Counted from the first letter of the stretch, positions 6,569-14,364 are shown. The stretch is 16,437 nt of DNA from Clostridiales bacterium UBA6388 (GCA_002437575.1 DJQK01000117.1:1-16437), one strand, 5' to 3'. Notes: a model not told the origin generated them from the sequence alone. Translations and numbers: made by a program.

Positions 6569-6989
6569 AGCAGAACACAAGGCGCTGCTGCTTCTGGGCC
6601 TGGCCCGGCGGGCGCGGAAGCTGGAGATCGGAGAAGAGCCCTGCGCAATTGCCTGCCGCAGCGGAAAAGGAAGGCTGCTTCTCATCGCGAAGGACGCGGG
6701 CGACCATACCTTTCGCCGCGCAAGATCGTATTGCCGCAGCGGCAAGCCCGCATACGTCTGCCTGCCGTATACAAAAGACGAACTGGGAGACGGCCTCGGC
6801 TGCAACGCGTGCGCGCTGTGCGTGCTGACGGACGCGCCGTTTGCAAAGGCGTTTGTGGAGGCGCTGCCGGATCTGGCAGAAAAGCATCCGGACATTTTGC
6901 AGGAGCTTTCGCGGCAAGCCGAGCGCGTCAGCAAGCGCCGCCAGGAGGAAAAGGCGCACCGGAAAAACGTGAGATTTGGTAAAAAGTAA
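6561..6989 (+). CDS. ylxQ: YlxQ family L7Ae-like RNA-binding protein
   Basis: This 142-residue protein has an L7Ae/L30e/YlxQ fold in its first 100 residues: KALLLLGLARRARKLEIGEE, then RLLLIAKDAGDHTFRRARSYC, then YTKDELGDGLGCNACALCVLTDAPFAKAF. Such proteins bind kink-turn-like RNA; the cellular role of YlxQ is not settled. The last 40 residues form a charged, basic tail (RQAERVSKRRQEEKAHRKNV) that is longer than in short L7Ae proteins and could add non-specific RNA binding. The start overlaps the end of ylxR, and ATGGAGG inside ylxR supplies the ribosome binding site. infB follows after 15 bases. Confidence 0.9.
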   Translation: MNEAEHKALLLLGLARRARKLEIGEEPCAIACRSGKGRLLLIAKDAGDHTFRRARSYCRSGKPAYVCLPYTKDELGDGLGCNACALCVLTDAPFAKAFVEALPDLAEKHPDILQELSRQAERVSKRRQEEKAHRKNVRFGKK

Positions 6990-7004
6990 TCAGGAGGTGG
7001 CTGT

Positions 7005-9497
7005 ATGAGTATTGAGATCAAGCAGAAAATTAAAGAGGTGGCCGACGATTTTGGTATGCCGGCCAAAAGCCTCATCGAAATTGTCGGAAAATTCTTCGAT
7101 AAACCCAAGAGCAGCTCGCAGAACCTGTCAGAGGATCAGCTGAACGTGATCTTCGACTATATCACCGCGACCAACCAGATCGGCTCCATCGCCGAGGTCT
7201 TCGCGACGGCGAACGAGAAAAAGCCCGAGCAGGCCAGCCCTGCCGAGCAGCCCAGGCCCGCCGCGCCGCAGCAGAATGCTTCGCAGCAGACCAGCCAGCC
7301 GCGTCCGCAGCAGAATCAGGCCCCGCGCCCGAACGGCAATTTTAACAACAACAATAACAATAACCGCGGCCAGAACGGCCCGCGCCCGCAGGCGCAGCCC
7401 TTCCAGCAGCGTCCGCAGCAAAATAGCCAGCCGCGCCCGCAGCAGAATACCGCCGCGCCGCAGCAGCAGAACCAGAACGCGCAGAACGCCCAGAAGCCCG
7501 CGCAGCCGCAGCCCGAGCGCAAGCGTGAACGCCGCGTCATCGATACCAGCGCCGTCACCGTCAATGCCGACCGCTACGACGACCGCGTCGATTCCCTCGT
7601 CTCCGAGCGCGTGCAGAATTACTCCAGCGGCAAGCAGAAGATCGGCAACAAGAATAAAAAGCAGCAGGCCAGAAAGTTCGGCACCAAGAACCGCTCGGAG
7701 GAGCAGGAAAAGATGCGCCGGCTCCAGCTCGAGATCGCGAAGAAGGCCCCGCTGGTCGTCAAGATCCCGGACGAGATCACCGTCGGCGAGCTTGCCTCGC
7801 GCATGAAAAAGACGGCCGCCGAGGTCATCAAGTGCCTGCTCAAAAACGGCGTGATGGCCACGGTCAACCAGACCATCGACTATGATACGGCAGAATTTGT
7901 CGCCGTTGAGCTCGGCTGCAAGGTCGAACGCGAGGTCGTTGTGACCATCGAAGAAAAGCTCTTTGACGATCACGAGGACACGGCCGAAGAGCTCGTCGCC
8001 CGCCCGCCCGTCATCGTCGTCATGGGCCACGTCGACCACGGCAAAACGTCGCTGCTCGACTATATCCGCCACGCGAAGGTCGCGGCCGGCGAGGCCGGCG
8101 GCATCACGCAGCACATCGGCGCGTACACCGTGAAGGTCAACGACCAGCCCATCACCTTCCTCGACACCCCGGGCCACGCGGCCTTTACCGAAATGCGCGC
8201 CAGAGGCGCCATGTGCACCGATATCGCCATTCTCGTTGTGGCCGCCGACGACGGCATCATGCCGCAGACCATCGAGGCCATCAACCACGCCAAGGCCGCG
8301 AATATCCCCATCATCGTGGCCGTCAACAAGATGGATAAGCACGGAGCAAACCCCGACCGCATCCTCACCCAGCTGACCGAGCACGGTCTGACCCCGGCAG
8401 AATGGGGCGGCGAGACCGAGGTCTGCAAAATTTCCGCCAAGACCGGCGAAGGCGTCGACGATCTTCTCGAGACCGTCCTGCTCACGGCCGAAATGCTCGA
8501 GCTCAAGGCCAACCCCAACAGAGCCGGTAAGGGCTGCGTGCTCGAAGCCAGGCTCGATAAAAACCGCGGCCCCATAGCGACGCTTCTCGTGCAGAACGGC
8601 ACGCTCCATCAGGGAGACCTCATCATTGCCGGTACCGCCGTTGGCCGCGTGCGCGTCATGACGAACGACAAGGGCCTGCAGGTCAAAGACGCCGGTCCTT
8701 CCATCCCGGTCGAAATTACAGGTCTGACGGAAGTTCCCGCGCCGGGCGATGAGTTTAACGCCGTCGCCGATGAGCGCATGGCGCGTCAGCTCGTCGAGCA
8801 GCGCAAGCAGAAGATCAAGGACGAGGCCAACAAGCAGAACCAGAAGGTCACGCTCGAGAGCCTGTTCTCGAAGCTTCAGGAAGGCGAAATGAAGGAGCTC
8901 AACCTCATCGTCAAGGCGGACGTGCAGGGCTCTGCAGAGGCGGTCAAGGCGTCCTTGGAGAAGCTTTCGAACGACGAGGTGCGCGTCAGGGTCATCCACG
9001 CAGGCGTCGGCGCGATCAACGAGTCCGATATTCTGCTTGCCTCCACGTCCAACGCCATCGTCGTCGGCTTTAACGTCCGGCCGAACGATCTGGCCCAGGC
9101 GGCAGCCAAGCGCGACAAGGTCGACGTGCGGATGTACCGCGTCATCTACGACGCCATCAACGAAATTGGAGATGCGATGAAGGGTATGCTGGCTCCCAAG
9201 TACCGTGAGGTCATCATCGGCCACGCCGAGGTCCGCCAGACCTACAAGGTCTCCGCCATCGGCACGATCGCGGGCTGCTATGTCAAAGACGGCAAAATTA
9301 CGCGCGATGCGTCTGTGCGCGTTCTGCGCGACAATATCGTCATCCACGAAGGAAAGCTCGGCTCTTTGCAGCGCTTCAAGGACTCCGTCAAGGAGGTCGC
9401 TGCCGGCTATGAGTGCGGTATGTCGATCGAAAAGTTCAACGACATCAAAGAGGGCGACATTTTCGAGTGCTTCGTGATGGAACAAATCAAAGTTTAA
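7005..9497 (+). CDS. infB: Translation initiation factor IF-2
   Basis: IF-2 is the GTPase that brings initiator tRNA to the 30S subunit and promotes 50S joining. At 830 residues it is a full-length form. A first small IF2-N domain occupies about 1-55, followed by a Gln/Pro/Asn/Arg-rich disordered linker (about 75-175) with repeated RPQQN units and a run of Asn. A basic stretch and a second IF2-N domain lie at about 249-305. The G domain has GHVDHGKT (341-348), GGITQHIG, DTPGHAAF, NKMD (441-444) and SAKTGEG. Domains II, III and C2 follow to the end. AGGAGGTG before ATG 7005 is a strong ribosome binding site. The stop codon directly abuts the palindromic element at 9498-9597. A long open frame on the opposite strand is a codon-bias artefact. 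Confidence 0.98.
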   Translation: MSIEIKQKIKEVADDFGMPAKSLIEIVGKFFDKPKSSSQNLSEDQLNVIFDYITATNQIGSIAEVFATANEKKPEQASPAEQPRPAAPQQNASQQTSQPRPQQNQAPRPNGNFNNNNNNNRGQNGPRPQAQPFQQRPQQNSQPRPQQNTAAPQQQNQNAQNAQKPAQPQPERKRERRVIDTSAVTVNADRYDDRVDSLVSERVQNYSSGKQKIGNKNKKQQARKFGTKNRSEEQEKMRRLQLEIAKKAPLVVKIPDEITVGELASRMKKTAAEVIKCLLKNGVMATVNQTIDYDTAEFVAVELGCKVEREVVVTIEEKLFDDHEDTAEELVARPPVIVVMGHVDHGKTSLLDYIRHAKVAAGEAGGITQHIGAYTVKVNDQPITFLDTPGHAAFTEMRARGAMCTDIAILVVAADDGIMPQTIEAINHAKAANIPIIVAVNKMDKHGANPDRILTQLTEHGLTPAEWGGETEVCKISAKTGEGVDDLLETVLLTAEMLELKANPNRAGKGCVLEARLDKNRGPIATLLVQNGTLHQGDLIIAGTAVGRVRVMTNDKGLQVKDAGPSIPVEITGLTEVPAPGDEFNAVADERMARQLVEQRKQKIKDEANKQNQKVTLESLFSKLQEGEMKELNLIVKADVQGSAEAVKASLEKLSNDEVRVRVIHAGVGAINESDILLASTSNAIVVGFNVRPNDLAQAAAKRDKVDVRMYRVIYDAINEIGDAMKGMLAPKYREVIIGHAEVRQTYKVSAIGTIAGCYVKDGKITRDASVRVLRDNIVIHEGKLGSLQRFKDSVKEVAAGYECGMSIEKFNDIKEGDIFECFVMEQIKV

Positions 9498-9597
9498 GTA
9501 AAAAGGAAAAGGGAACAGTGAATAAGCGTGGTGTCGGCTGCGCCGACGAATCAGAATCGTGCCGCTTTGCGGCACACCACACCTATTCCTTTTTTAC
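9498..9597. repeat. Palindromic element between infB and rbfA (MITE-like or structured RNA)
   Basis: This segment begins at the base after the infB stop and folds on itself at several levels. GTAAAAAGGAA (9498-9508) matches the complement of TTCCTTTTTTAC (9586-9597) apart from one extra T. GAATAAGCGTGGTGT (9520-9534) pairs with ACACCACACCTATTC (9574-9588) with two mismatches. Inside are two perfect hairpins, GTCGGC-TGC-GCCGAC (9533-9547) and GTGCCGC-TTT-GCGGCAC (9559-9575), separated by a spacer with two GAATC copies. The sum is a branched cruciform with A/T-rich ends. It is not a terminator: no T run follows the hairpins directly and rbfA lies downstream. It could be a small non-autonomous repeat or a processing or regulatory RNA element. 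Confidence 0.6.
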
Positions 9598-9628
9598 GAT
9601 TACTTCTTACTTCTCTGAAGGAGGTACT

Positions 9629-10009
9629 ATGGCTTCCAATCGAATTGGACGGATCAACGAGGAGATCCAGCGCGAATTGTCCGATCTGATCCGCTCGCTC
9701 AAGGACCCGCGCGTGCAGACGCTTCTGTCCATTACCCGCGTCGACACCACGCCGGATCTTCGCTACAGCAAAATTTATATCAGCGTCCTCGACGAGGAAA
9801 AGCAGAAAGATGCCCTGCGCGGGCTCAAATCCGCGGGCGGCTGGCTGCGCCGGGAGCTCGGCAGCAGCTTGCAGCTGCGCTATACGCCCGAGCTTGTGTT
9901 CGAGCTGGATGATTCTCTCAAATACGGCGCGCATATGTTTGACCTTCTGTCAAAGCTCGAGCACGAGCAGAAGCAAAAAGCGGGAGAAGAAGGCAATGAC
10001 GAGGCTTGA
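9629..10009 (+). CDS. rbfA: 30S ribosome-binding factor RbfA
   Basis: RbfA is a small KH-fold protein that binds the 30S subunit and helps 16S rRNA 5' end maturation and cold adaptation. The 126-residue protein shows the family pattern from residue 1: NRIGRINEEIQRELSDLI, DPRVQTLLSITRVDTTPDLRYSKIYISVL, and RYTPELVFELDDSLKYGAHMFDLL near the C-terminus. The frame is open to 9413, but that extension runs through infB and the palindromic element; AAGGAGGT 6 bases before ATG 9629 fixes the start. The last 14 bases overlap nrnA, so translation is probably coupled. Confidence 0.96.
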   Translation: MASNRIGRINEEIQRELSDLIRSLKDPRVQTLLSITRVDTTPDLRYSKIYISVLDEEKQKDALRGLKSAGGWLRRELGSSLQLRYTPELVFELDDSLKYGAHMFDLLSKLEHEQKQKAGEEGNDEA

Positions 10010-10955
10010 AACGGCGCAGCTTCTGCGCGAAAACGACAGCTTCGTCATCCTGACCCACCGCCGCCCGGACGGAGACACCATCGGAAGCGCGGCGGGGCTA
10101 TGTCTCGGGCTTCGCGCGATGGGAAAGAAGGCGTGGGTGCTTCACAACCGGCAGCTGACGCCGAAGCTTTCTCCGTTTGCAGACGGTTTGCTTATCGACG
10201 CCTGCCCGGAAAACGCGGCGGTCATCTCGGTGGATATGGCGTCTCTGGGCCTTCTGAGCTTTGACGCGGAGGAGCAGAAGCTTGGAAACAGACTCGCCTT
10301 TGCCATCGACCACCACGGAAGCAATGATTTAAGCGTTCCCAAGCTGGTGCAGCCCGAGAGCGCCGCATGCGGGGAGATCATTCTGGAGCTTCTGGAAGAG
10401 CTCGGTGTTCGGCTTACAAAGCAAATGGCCGAGGCGCTCTATCTTGCCGTTTCGACGGACACCGGCTGCTTCAAATACTCCAACACGACGGCAAAGACCC
10501 ACGAGGCGGCGGCAAAGCTCATCGAGGCTGGCGCGGACGTGTATCCGATCAACAAGGCGTTTTTTGACACGAAGAGCTTTGCCCGGCTGCAATTGGAGGC
10601 GCGGCTGACCGACTCCATCGAGTTCTACGGCGGCGGTCTGGTCGGGCTTTGCACGATGCCGAACGCGCTTCTTCGTGAGCTTCATGTCTCAGAGGACGAC
10701 GTCGACTCCATTTCGGGCTTTGCCCGCTCCATTGAGGGCGTGGAAATTGGCATCATGATCCGTGAGGTCGAAGACGGCGGCGGGAAAATTTCGCTGCGCA
10801 CGTCCGAAAACTACAACGCGTCCGAGCTTTGCAAGGCTTTGGGCGGCGGCGGACACGCGGCTGCTGCCGGAGCGACGGTTCCGGGCGGTATTGCAGGGGC
10901 CAGGCACGCGATCTTGTCGCTGCTTTCCCAGCGCGGGATCATCCGGGAGCGGTAA
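9996..10955 (+). CDS. nrnA: DHH/DHHA1 phosphoesterase, nanoRNase/pAp phosphatase NrnA
   Basis: NrnA degrades 2-5 nucleotide RNA remnants and removes the 3' phosphate of pAp. The 319-residue protein has the DHH domain motifs HRRPDGDTIGS (His21, Asp25, Asp27), SVDMAS (Asp80), DHHGSND (Asp105, His106, His107) and STDTGCFKYSNT (Asp155), which together bind two manganese ions. A C-terminal DHHA1 domain ends in the substrate-binding GGGGHAAAAG (about 283-292). All metal ligands I can name are present. The start ATG 9996 lies inside rbfA. In many Clostridia nrnA lies between rbfA and truB, as here; a pure c-di-nucleotide phosphodiesterase role is unlikely because there is no PAS or GGDEF domain. Confidence 0.94.
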   Translation: MTRLETAQLLRENDSFVILTHRRPDGDTIGSAAGLCLGLRAMGKKAWVLHNRQLTPKLSPFADGLLIDACPENAAVISVDMASLGLLSFDAEEQKLGNRLAFAIDHHGSNDLSVPKLVQPESAACGEIILELLEELGVRLTKQMAEALYLAVSTDTGCFKYSNTTAKTHEAAAKLIEAGADVYPINKAFFDTKSFARLQLEARLTDSIEFYGGGLVGLCTMPNALLRELHVSEDDVDSISGFARSIEGVEIGIMIREVEDGGGKISLRTSENYNASELCKALGGGGHAAAAGATVPGGIAGARHAILSLLSQRGIIRER

Positions 10956-10956
10956 G

Positions 10957-11832
10957 ATGGCAAACGGAATTATCATTATCGACAAGCCGGCCGGCTGGAC
11001 GAGCCAGGATGTGGCGGCAAAGCTTCGCGGCGTGTTCCACGAAAAGCGCATCGGCCACGGCGGAACGCTCGACCCGATGGCAACGGGCGTGCTTCCGATT
11101 TTCGTGGGAAGAGCCACGCGCGGGGTCGAATTTTTCGAGTCCGCGGAAAAAGAATATATCGCTGGGATCAGGCTCGGCACGGTCACGAACACGCAGGACA
11201 CGACGGGAGAGGTCCTGGAAGAAAACCCGGTCAGCGTTACGCGCGAGGATGTCGAGGCCGCATTGAAGACCTTCATGGGGCAGATCGAGCAGCTTCCGCC
11301 CATGTACTCTGCCATCAAGGTAAACGGACAGAAGCTCTATGCGCTTGCCAGACGCGGCGTCGAGGTCGAGAGAACTCCCCGGCGCATCACGATCTTCGAG
11401 CTCGAGCTGTTGGAAGGCGCAGGCCGTGACTACACGTTTCGTGTGCGCTGCTCGAAGGGCACGTATGTGCGCACGCTCTGCCACGACATTGGAAAAATGC
11501 TTGGCTGCGGCGCGTGTATGTCGTCTCTTCGCCGGACGAAGGCGGGGATGTTCACCTTGCAGCAGGCGATCACTTTGCCGCAGCTTCTGGCGTTTGCGAA
11601 GGAAAACGATCCGCAGGAGCTTTTGATGCCGGTCGACGCGCTGTTTTCAAACTTTCCGCCCCTGATCGTCGAGCTCGGACAGGCGGAAAAGCTGCGCCAT
11701 GGCGCACAGGTCAAAGACTGGCACTTTGCCCCGGGCACATACCGGGTCTACAGCATCACAGGAGAGTTTCTGCTCTTGGGAAAGGTCGAAAACACGGTGC
11801 TTTCCACGATCAAGAGCTTTTTTGAGGTTTGA
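10957..11832 (+). CDS. truB: tRNA pseudouridine(55) synthase TruB
   Basis: TruB converts U55 of the T loop of tRNAs to pseudouridine. The 291-residue protein has IDKPAGWTSQDV near the start, then GHGGTLDPMATGVLPI with catalytic Asp39. YIAGIRLGTVTNTQDTTGEV, LPPMYSAIKVNGQKLYALAR and SKGTYVRTLCHDIG follow. A small C-terminal PUA-like or TruB-C domain covers about 240-291. The variant GHGGTLDP, in place of the commoner GHTGTLDP, keeps the Asp. It begins one base after the nrnA stop, so it relies on a ribosome binding site inside nrnA (GGGAGCGG). Confidence 0.97.
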   Translation: MANGIIIIDKPAGWTSQDVAAKLRGVFHEKRIGHGGTLDPMATGVLPIFVGRATRGVEFFESAEKEYIAGIRLGTVTNTQDTTGEVLEENPVSVTREDVEAALKTFMGQIEQLPPMYSAIKVNGQKLYALARRGVEVERTPRRITIFELELLEGAGRDYTFRVRCSKGTYVRTLCHDIGKMLGCGACMSSLRRTKAGMFTLQQAITLPQLLAFAKENDPQELLMPVDALFSNFPPLIVELGQAEKLRHGAQVKDWHFAPGTYRVYSITGEFLLLGKVENTVLSTIKSFFEV

Positions 11833-11842
11833 GGAAATTAGC

Positions 11843-12742
11843 TTGAACGAACGACGCGTTATCGCGCTGGGCTTTTTTGACGGCGTTCACATCGGCCACG
11901 GCGCACTGCTGAAAAAAACATACGAACGGGCGCGGGAGCTTGGGGCGATCCCGTCCGCGATGAGCTTTGACACGCACCCGGACACGCTCGTGCGCGGAAC
12001 GCCGGCGGAGCTTCTGAACACGATGGAAGAGCGAAGGTACCTCATGCAGTCGCTCTACGGCATCGAGGACGTCATCTTCTGCCATTTTGACCGGGCGATG
12101 ATGAACCGGCCGTGGGAGGACTTTGTGGAGGGCTACCTCGTCAAAGAGCTGCACGCCTGCCATCTGGTCTGCGGACACGACTACCGGTTCGGCGCGCGCG
12201 GTCTCGGCGATGCGGAAAAGCTGCAAAAAAAGTGCCGCGAACTCGGCCTCGGCTGCGACGTCATCGGCGAAGTGAAGCTGAACGGCATTACCGTCAGCTC
12301 CACGTATCTGCGCACGCTTCTGAAAGCGGGCCGGATGGAAGAGGCGGTGCGCTTTCTCGGGCACGGACATATCATTTCCGGCATCGTGCAGCATGGGGAC
12401 AGCCGCGGCCACACCATCGGCTTTCCGACGGCAAATCTCGCGTTCGCGCCCGAGCTTCTCGTGCCGGCCTTCGGCGTCTACGGCGGCTGGGCCGACGCAG
12501 GCGAAAAGGGCCGGTTCCCGGCGGCGGTCAATCTCGGCGTGCACCCGACGGTGCATACGCTTCCCCGGCCCATTGCGGAGGTGTCGCTGCTCGGCTTCTC
12601 GGGGAATTTGTATGGGAGCTTTCTTCGCGTGGAGCTTTTGTTCCAGGTCCGGCCCGAGCGGCAGTTTTCGTCGCTTGATGAGCTCGCCGCGCAGGTGCAC
12701 AGAGACCAGCAGACGGTCCTGCACCGTTTGGCGAAAGTTTAG
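11843..12742 (+). CDS. ribF: Bifunctional riboflavin kinase / FAD synthetase
   Basis: RibF phosphorylates riboflavin to FMN and adenylates FMN to FAD. The 299-residue length is normal. The N-terminal nucleotidyltransferase has GFFDGVHIGH (10-19) and, near residue 150, the VSSTYLR segment typical of this domain. The C-terminal flavokinase starts near 180 and has GHTIGFPTANL (with GFPTANL beginning at 193), then GVYGGWA and NLGVHPT. The start is a TTG: GAGGA lies 7 bases upstream, the protein then begins exactly where homologues do, and no ATG is available. It is the last gene of the operon, 10 bases after truB, and the usual following gene rpsO is absent. Confidence 0.95.
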   Translation: MNERRVIALGFFDGVHIGHGALLKKTYERARELGAIPSAMSFDTHPDTLVRGTPAELLNTMEERRYLMQSLYGIEDVIFCHFDRAMMNRPWEDFVEGYLVKELHACHLVCGHDYRFGARGLGDAEKLQKKCRELGLGCDVIGEVKLNGITVSSTYLRTLLKAGRMEEAVRFLGHGHIISGIVQHGDSRGHTIGFPTANLAFAPELLVPAFGVYGGWADAGEKGRFPAAVNLGVHPTVHTLPRPIAEVSLLGFSGNLYGSFLRVELLFQVRPERQFSSLDELAAQVHRDQQTVLHRLAKV

Positions 12743-12745
12743 CTC

Positions 12746-12774
12746 TTGCCGAATTGTAAAATACAGATTATAAT
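12746..12774 (+). promoter_or_regulatory. Promoter of the MATE gene, abutting the operon terminator
   Basis: TTGCCG (12746-12751), a 17-base spacer and a perfect TATAAT (12769-12774) form a good promoter starting 4 bases after the ribF stop. The predicted start point (about 12781) falls inside the left arm of the terminator hairpin at 12779-12814. Confidence 0.65.
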
Positions 12775-12778
12775 AAAG

Positions 12779-12814
12779 CCGGAAGCACGTAATTTGACCT
12801 GCTTCCGGTTTTTT
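12779..12814 (+). terminator. Intrinsic terminator of the rimP-ribF operon
   Basis: CCGGAAGCA (12779-12787) and TGCTTCCGG (12800-12808) form a perfect 9-bp stem around a 12-base loop, followed by six T residues. It ends the operon 37 bases after ribF. Confidence 0.93.
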
Positions 12815-12859
12815 GCACCAAGCGGCGCGAATTTTCTCGAAGGAATGGAGGAGACCCAG

Positions 12860-14239
12860 TTGCACGAGCACCATGTGAGATCGCATATTTCCAGCGAAGA
12901 GCAGCACCGCCGGATGCTCCATACGCCGATGCCGAAGCTCATTGTATCGCTGGCCGCGCCGACCGTGGCAAGCCAGCTCATCTCCATCATCTACAATACC
13001 GCCGACACCTACTTCGTCTCGCAGATCTCCACGAGCGCGTCTGCCGCTGTCGGCGTGGTTTTTTCACTGCAATCGATCATTCAGGCCTACGGCTTCGGCG
13101 TGGCAATGGGCGCAAGCAGCCTCATAAGCCTGCGTCTGGGCGAAAAGCGCGACCGGGAAGCAAACGCCTATGCCGCGAGCGGCTTTTTTGCAGAGGCCGT
13201 CGGGGGCATTTGGATGCTCGTCTTTGGCCTTCTGTTTTTAGAGCCTCTGATGCGCATTCTCGGCGCGACGGAAACGATGCTCCCGCACGCGAAGGCCTAC
13301 GGCAGGATCATTCTGATGGGCGCGCCCATCATGTGCTGCTCGTTCATCCTCAACTCGATTTTGCGCTCGGAGGGCGCGGCGACGGCGGCCATGGCCGGCC
13401 TGTGCTCGGGCGGCATCCTCAACATCGCGCTCGACCCGCTGTTCATTTTCACCTTCGGTATGGGAACGGCCGGCGCGGCTGTTGCGACGGTTTTGAGCCA
13501 GTGCGTGAGCCTTGTGATCCTGGGCGTCGCGTTTGCGAAGGGAAGGAGCATCGTGCGTCTGCACCCGCGCGATATCAGCCGGCGGCTTCGCGATTACGGC
13601 CAGATCCTCGCCGTGGGCTTTCCGACCATTGCCCGGCAGGGGCTGGCAAGCCTTGCTTCCGCACTTTTGAATCTCCAGGCGGGCGTTTACGCAGACGCGG
13701 CCGTTGCGGCGCTGACGATCTCAAATAAAATTTACCTTCTTGTGCGCAGCGTCGTCCTCGGCATCGGGCAGGGCTTCCAGCCTGTCGCGGGCTACAATTA
13801 CGGCGCAGGAGACAAAAAGCGCACGAAAGAAGCCTTCACCTTCGCCACAAAGCTCGGGACCGTCGTGTGCATTTTTGCTAGCTGCATCATTGCCGCCTTT
13901 GCCGCGCCCATCATGGGCTGGTTCCGAAACGACGCAAAGGTCATCGAGATCGGCAGAACGGCGCTGTTATATGCGTGCGCGGTCATGCCGTTCATGGCGT
14001 ATTCGACGTTCGTCAATCAGCTCTACCAGTGCCTGGGCTACAAGGTCCCGGCGACGGTGCTGGCGTCTTTGCGTCAGGGCATCTGCTATCTGCCGCTGAT
14101 CTTCCTGCTGCCGCACTTCTTTGGCCTTTCCGGCGTGCAGGCGGCGCAGCCGGCTTCCGATCTTGCCACGTTTTTCATCTGCATTCCGTTCCAGATCGCC
14201 TTTTTCCGCAAGCACCTGAAGGACGGCCCAAAAAGCTGA
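12860..14239 (+). CDS. MATE family multidrug/cation efflux transporter
   Basis: This is a MATE antiporter of about 459 residues with the usual 12 membrane helices in two related bundles. Such proteins export drugs or metabolites in exchange for Na+ or H+; the substrate cannot be told from sequence. Family features include the N-terminal LIVSLAAPTVASQLISIIYN, then NTADTYFVSQ and SLRLGEKRDREAN. The second half has PTIARQGLASLASALLNLQ and GIGQGFQPVAGYNYGAGDKKR. The start is probably TTG 12860: a perfect GGAGGAG (12847-12853) precedes it by 6 bases. The in-frame ATG at 12845 has AAGG almost touching it and would use that same GGAGGAG as coding sequence. The difference is five residues. It is transcribed alone between its own promoter and a terminator. 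Confidence 0.93.
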   Translation: MHEHHVRSHISSEEQHRRMLHTPMPKLIVSLAAPTVASQLISIIYNTADTYFVSQISTSASAAVGVVFSLQSIIQAYGFGVAMGASSLISLRLGEKRDREANAYAASGFFAEAVGGIWMLVFGLLFLEPLMRILGATETMLPHAKAYGRIILMGAPIMCCSFILNSILRSEGAATAAMAGLCSGGILNIALDPLFIFTFGMGTAGAAVATVLSQCVSLVILGVAFAKGRSIVRLHPRDISRRLRDYGQILAVGFPTIARQGLASLASALLNLQAGVYADAAVAALTISNKIYLLVRSVVLGIGQGFQPVAGYNYGAGDKKRTKEAFTFATKLGTVVCIFASCIIAAFAAPIMGWFRNDAKVIEIGRTALLYACAVMPFMAYSTFVNQLYQCLGYKVPATVLASLRQGICYLPLIFLLPHFFGLSGVQAAQPASDLATFFICIPFQIAFFRKHLKDGPKS

Positions 14240-14245
14240 CACGTG

Positions 14246-14282
14246 CAGGCTCACCGTTTTTCGGCGGGCCTGTTCTTTTTTT
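14246..14282 (+). terminator. Intrinsic terminator after the MATE gene
   Basis: CAGGCTCACCG (14246-14256) and CGGCGGGCCTG (14262-14272) form an 11-bp stem with one A-C mismatch and one G-T pair, with a 5-T loop, followed by TTC and seven T residues. Confidence 0.88.
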
Positions 14283-14291
14283 CTACAGTCA

Positions 14292-14320
14292 TTTACAAAG
14301 CATCTGATTTTGGATATACT
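14292..14320 (+). promoter_or_regulatory. Promoter of the MFS transporter gene
   Basis: TTTACA (14292-14297), a 17-base spacer and TATACT (14315-14320) form a near-consensus promoter (5 of 6 in each box), about 45 bases before the start codon. The -10 box lies inside an inverted repeat. Confidence 0.8.
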
Positions 14321-14332
14321 AACGGTATATCC
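14312..14332. promoter_or_regulatory. Operator-like inverted repeat over the -10 box
   Basis: GGATATAC (14312-14319) and GTATATCC (14325-14332) are perfect 8-base arms around TAACG. The repeat covers the -10 box and the likely start point, a classic repressor position. No regulator gene is in the window. Confidence 0.6.
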
Positions 14333-14364
14333 GTAAAAATGCCGTAAAATCAGGAGGGCGCGTC

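Noticed and set aside
7128..9575. 815-codon open frame on the minus strand opposite infB
   Set aside because: It mirrors the whole of infB, has no ribosome binding site or family pattern, and its composition (Asp/Leu/Val/Arg rich) is what GC-rich codons give on the opposite strand.
9413..9628. 72-codon N-terminal extension of rbfA
   Set aside because: It overlaps infB in another frame and translates the palindromic element; the strong ribosome binding site and family start are at 9629.
11810..12922. 370-codon minus-strand open frame opposite ribF
   Set aside because: It runs through the promoter, terminator and MATE start region and has no coherent protein features.
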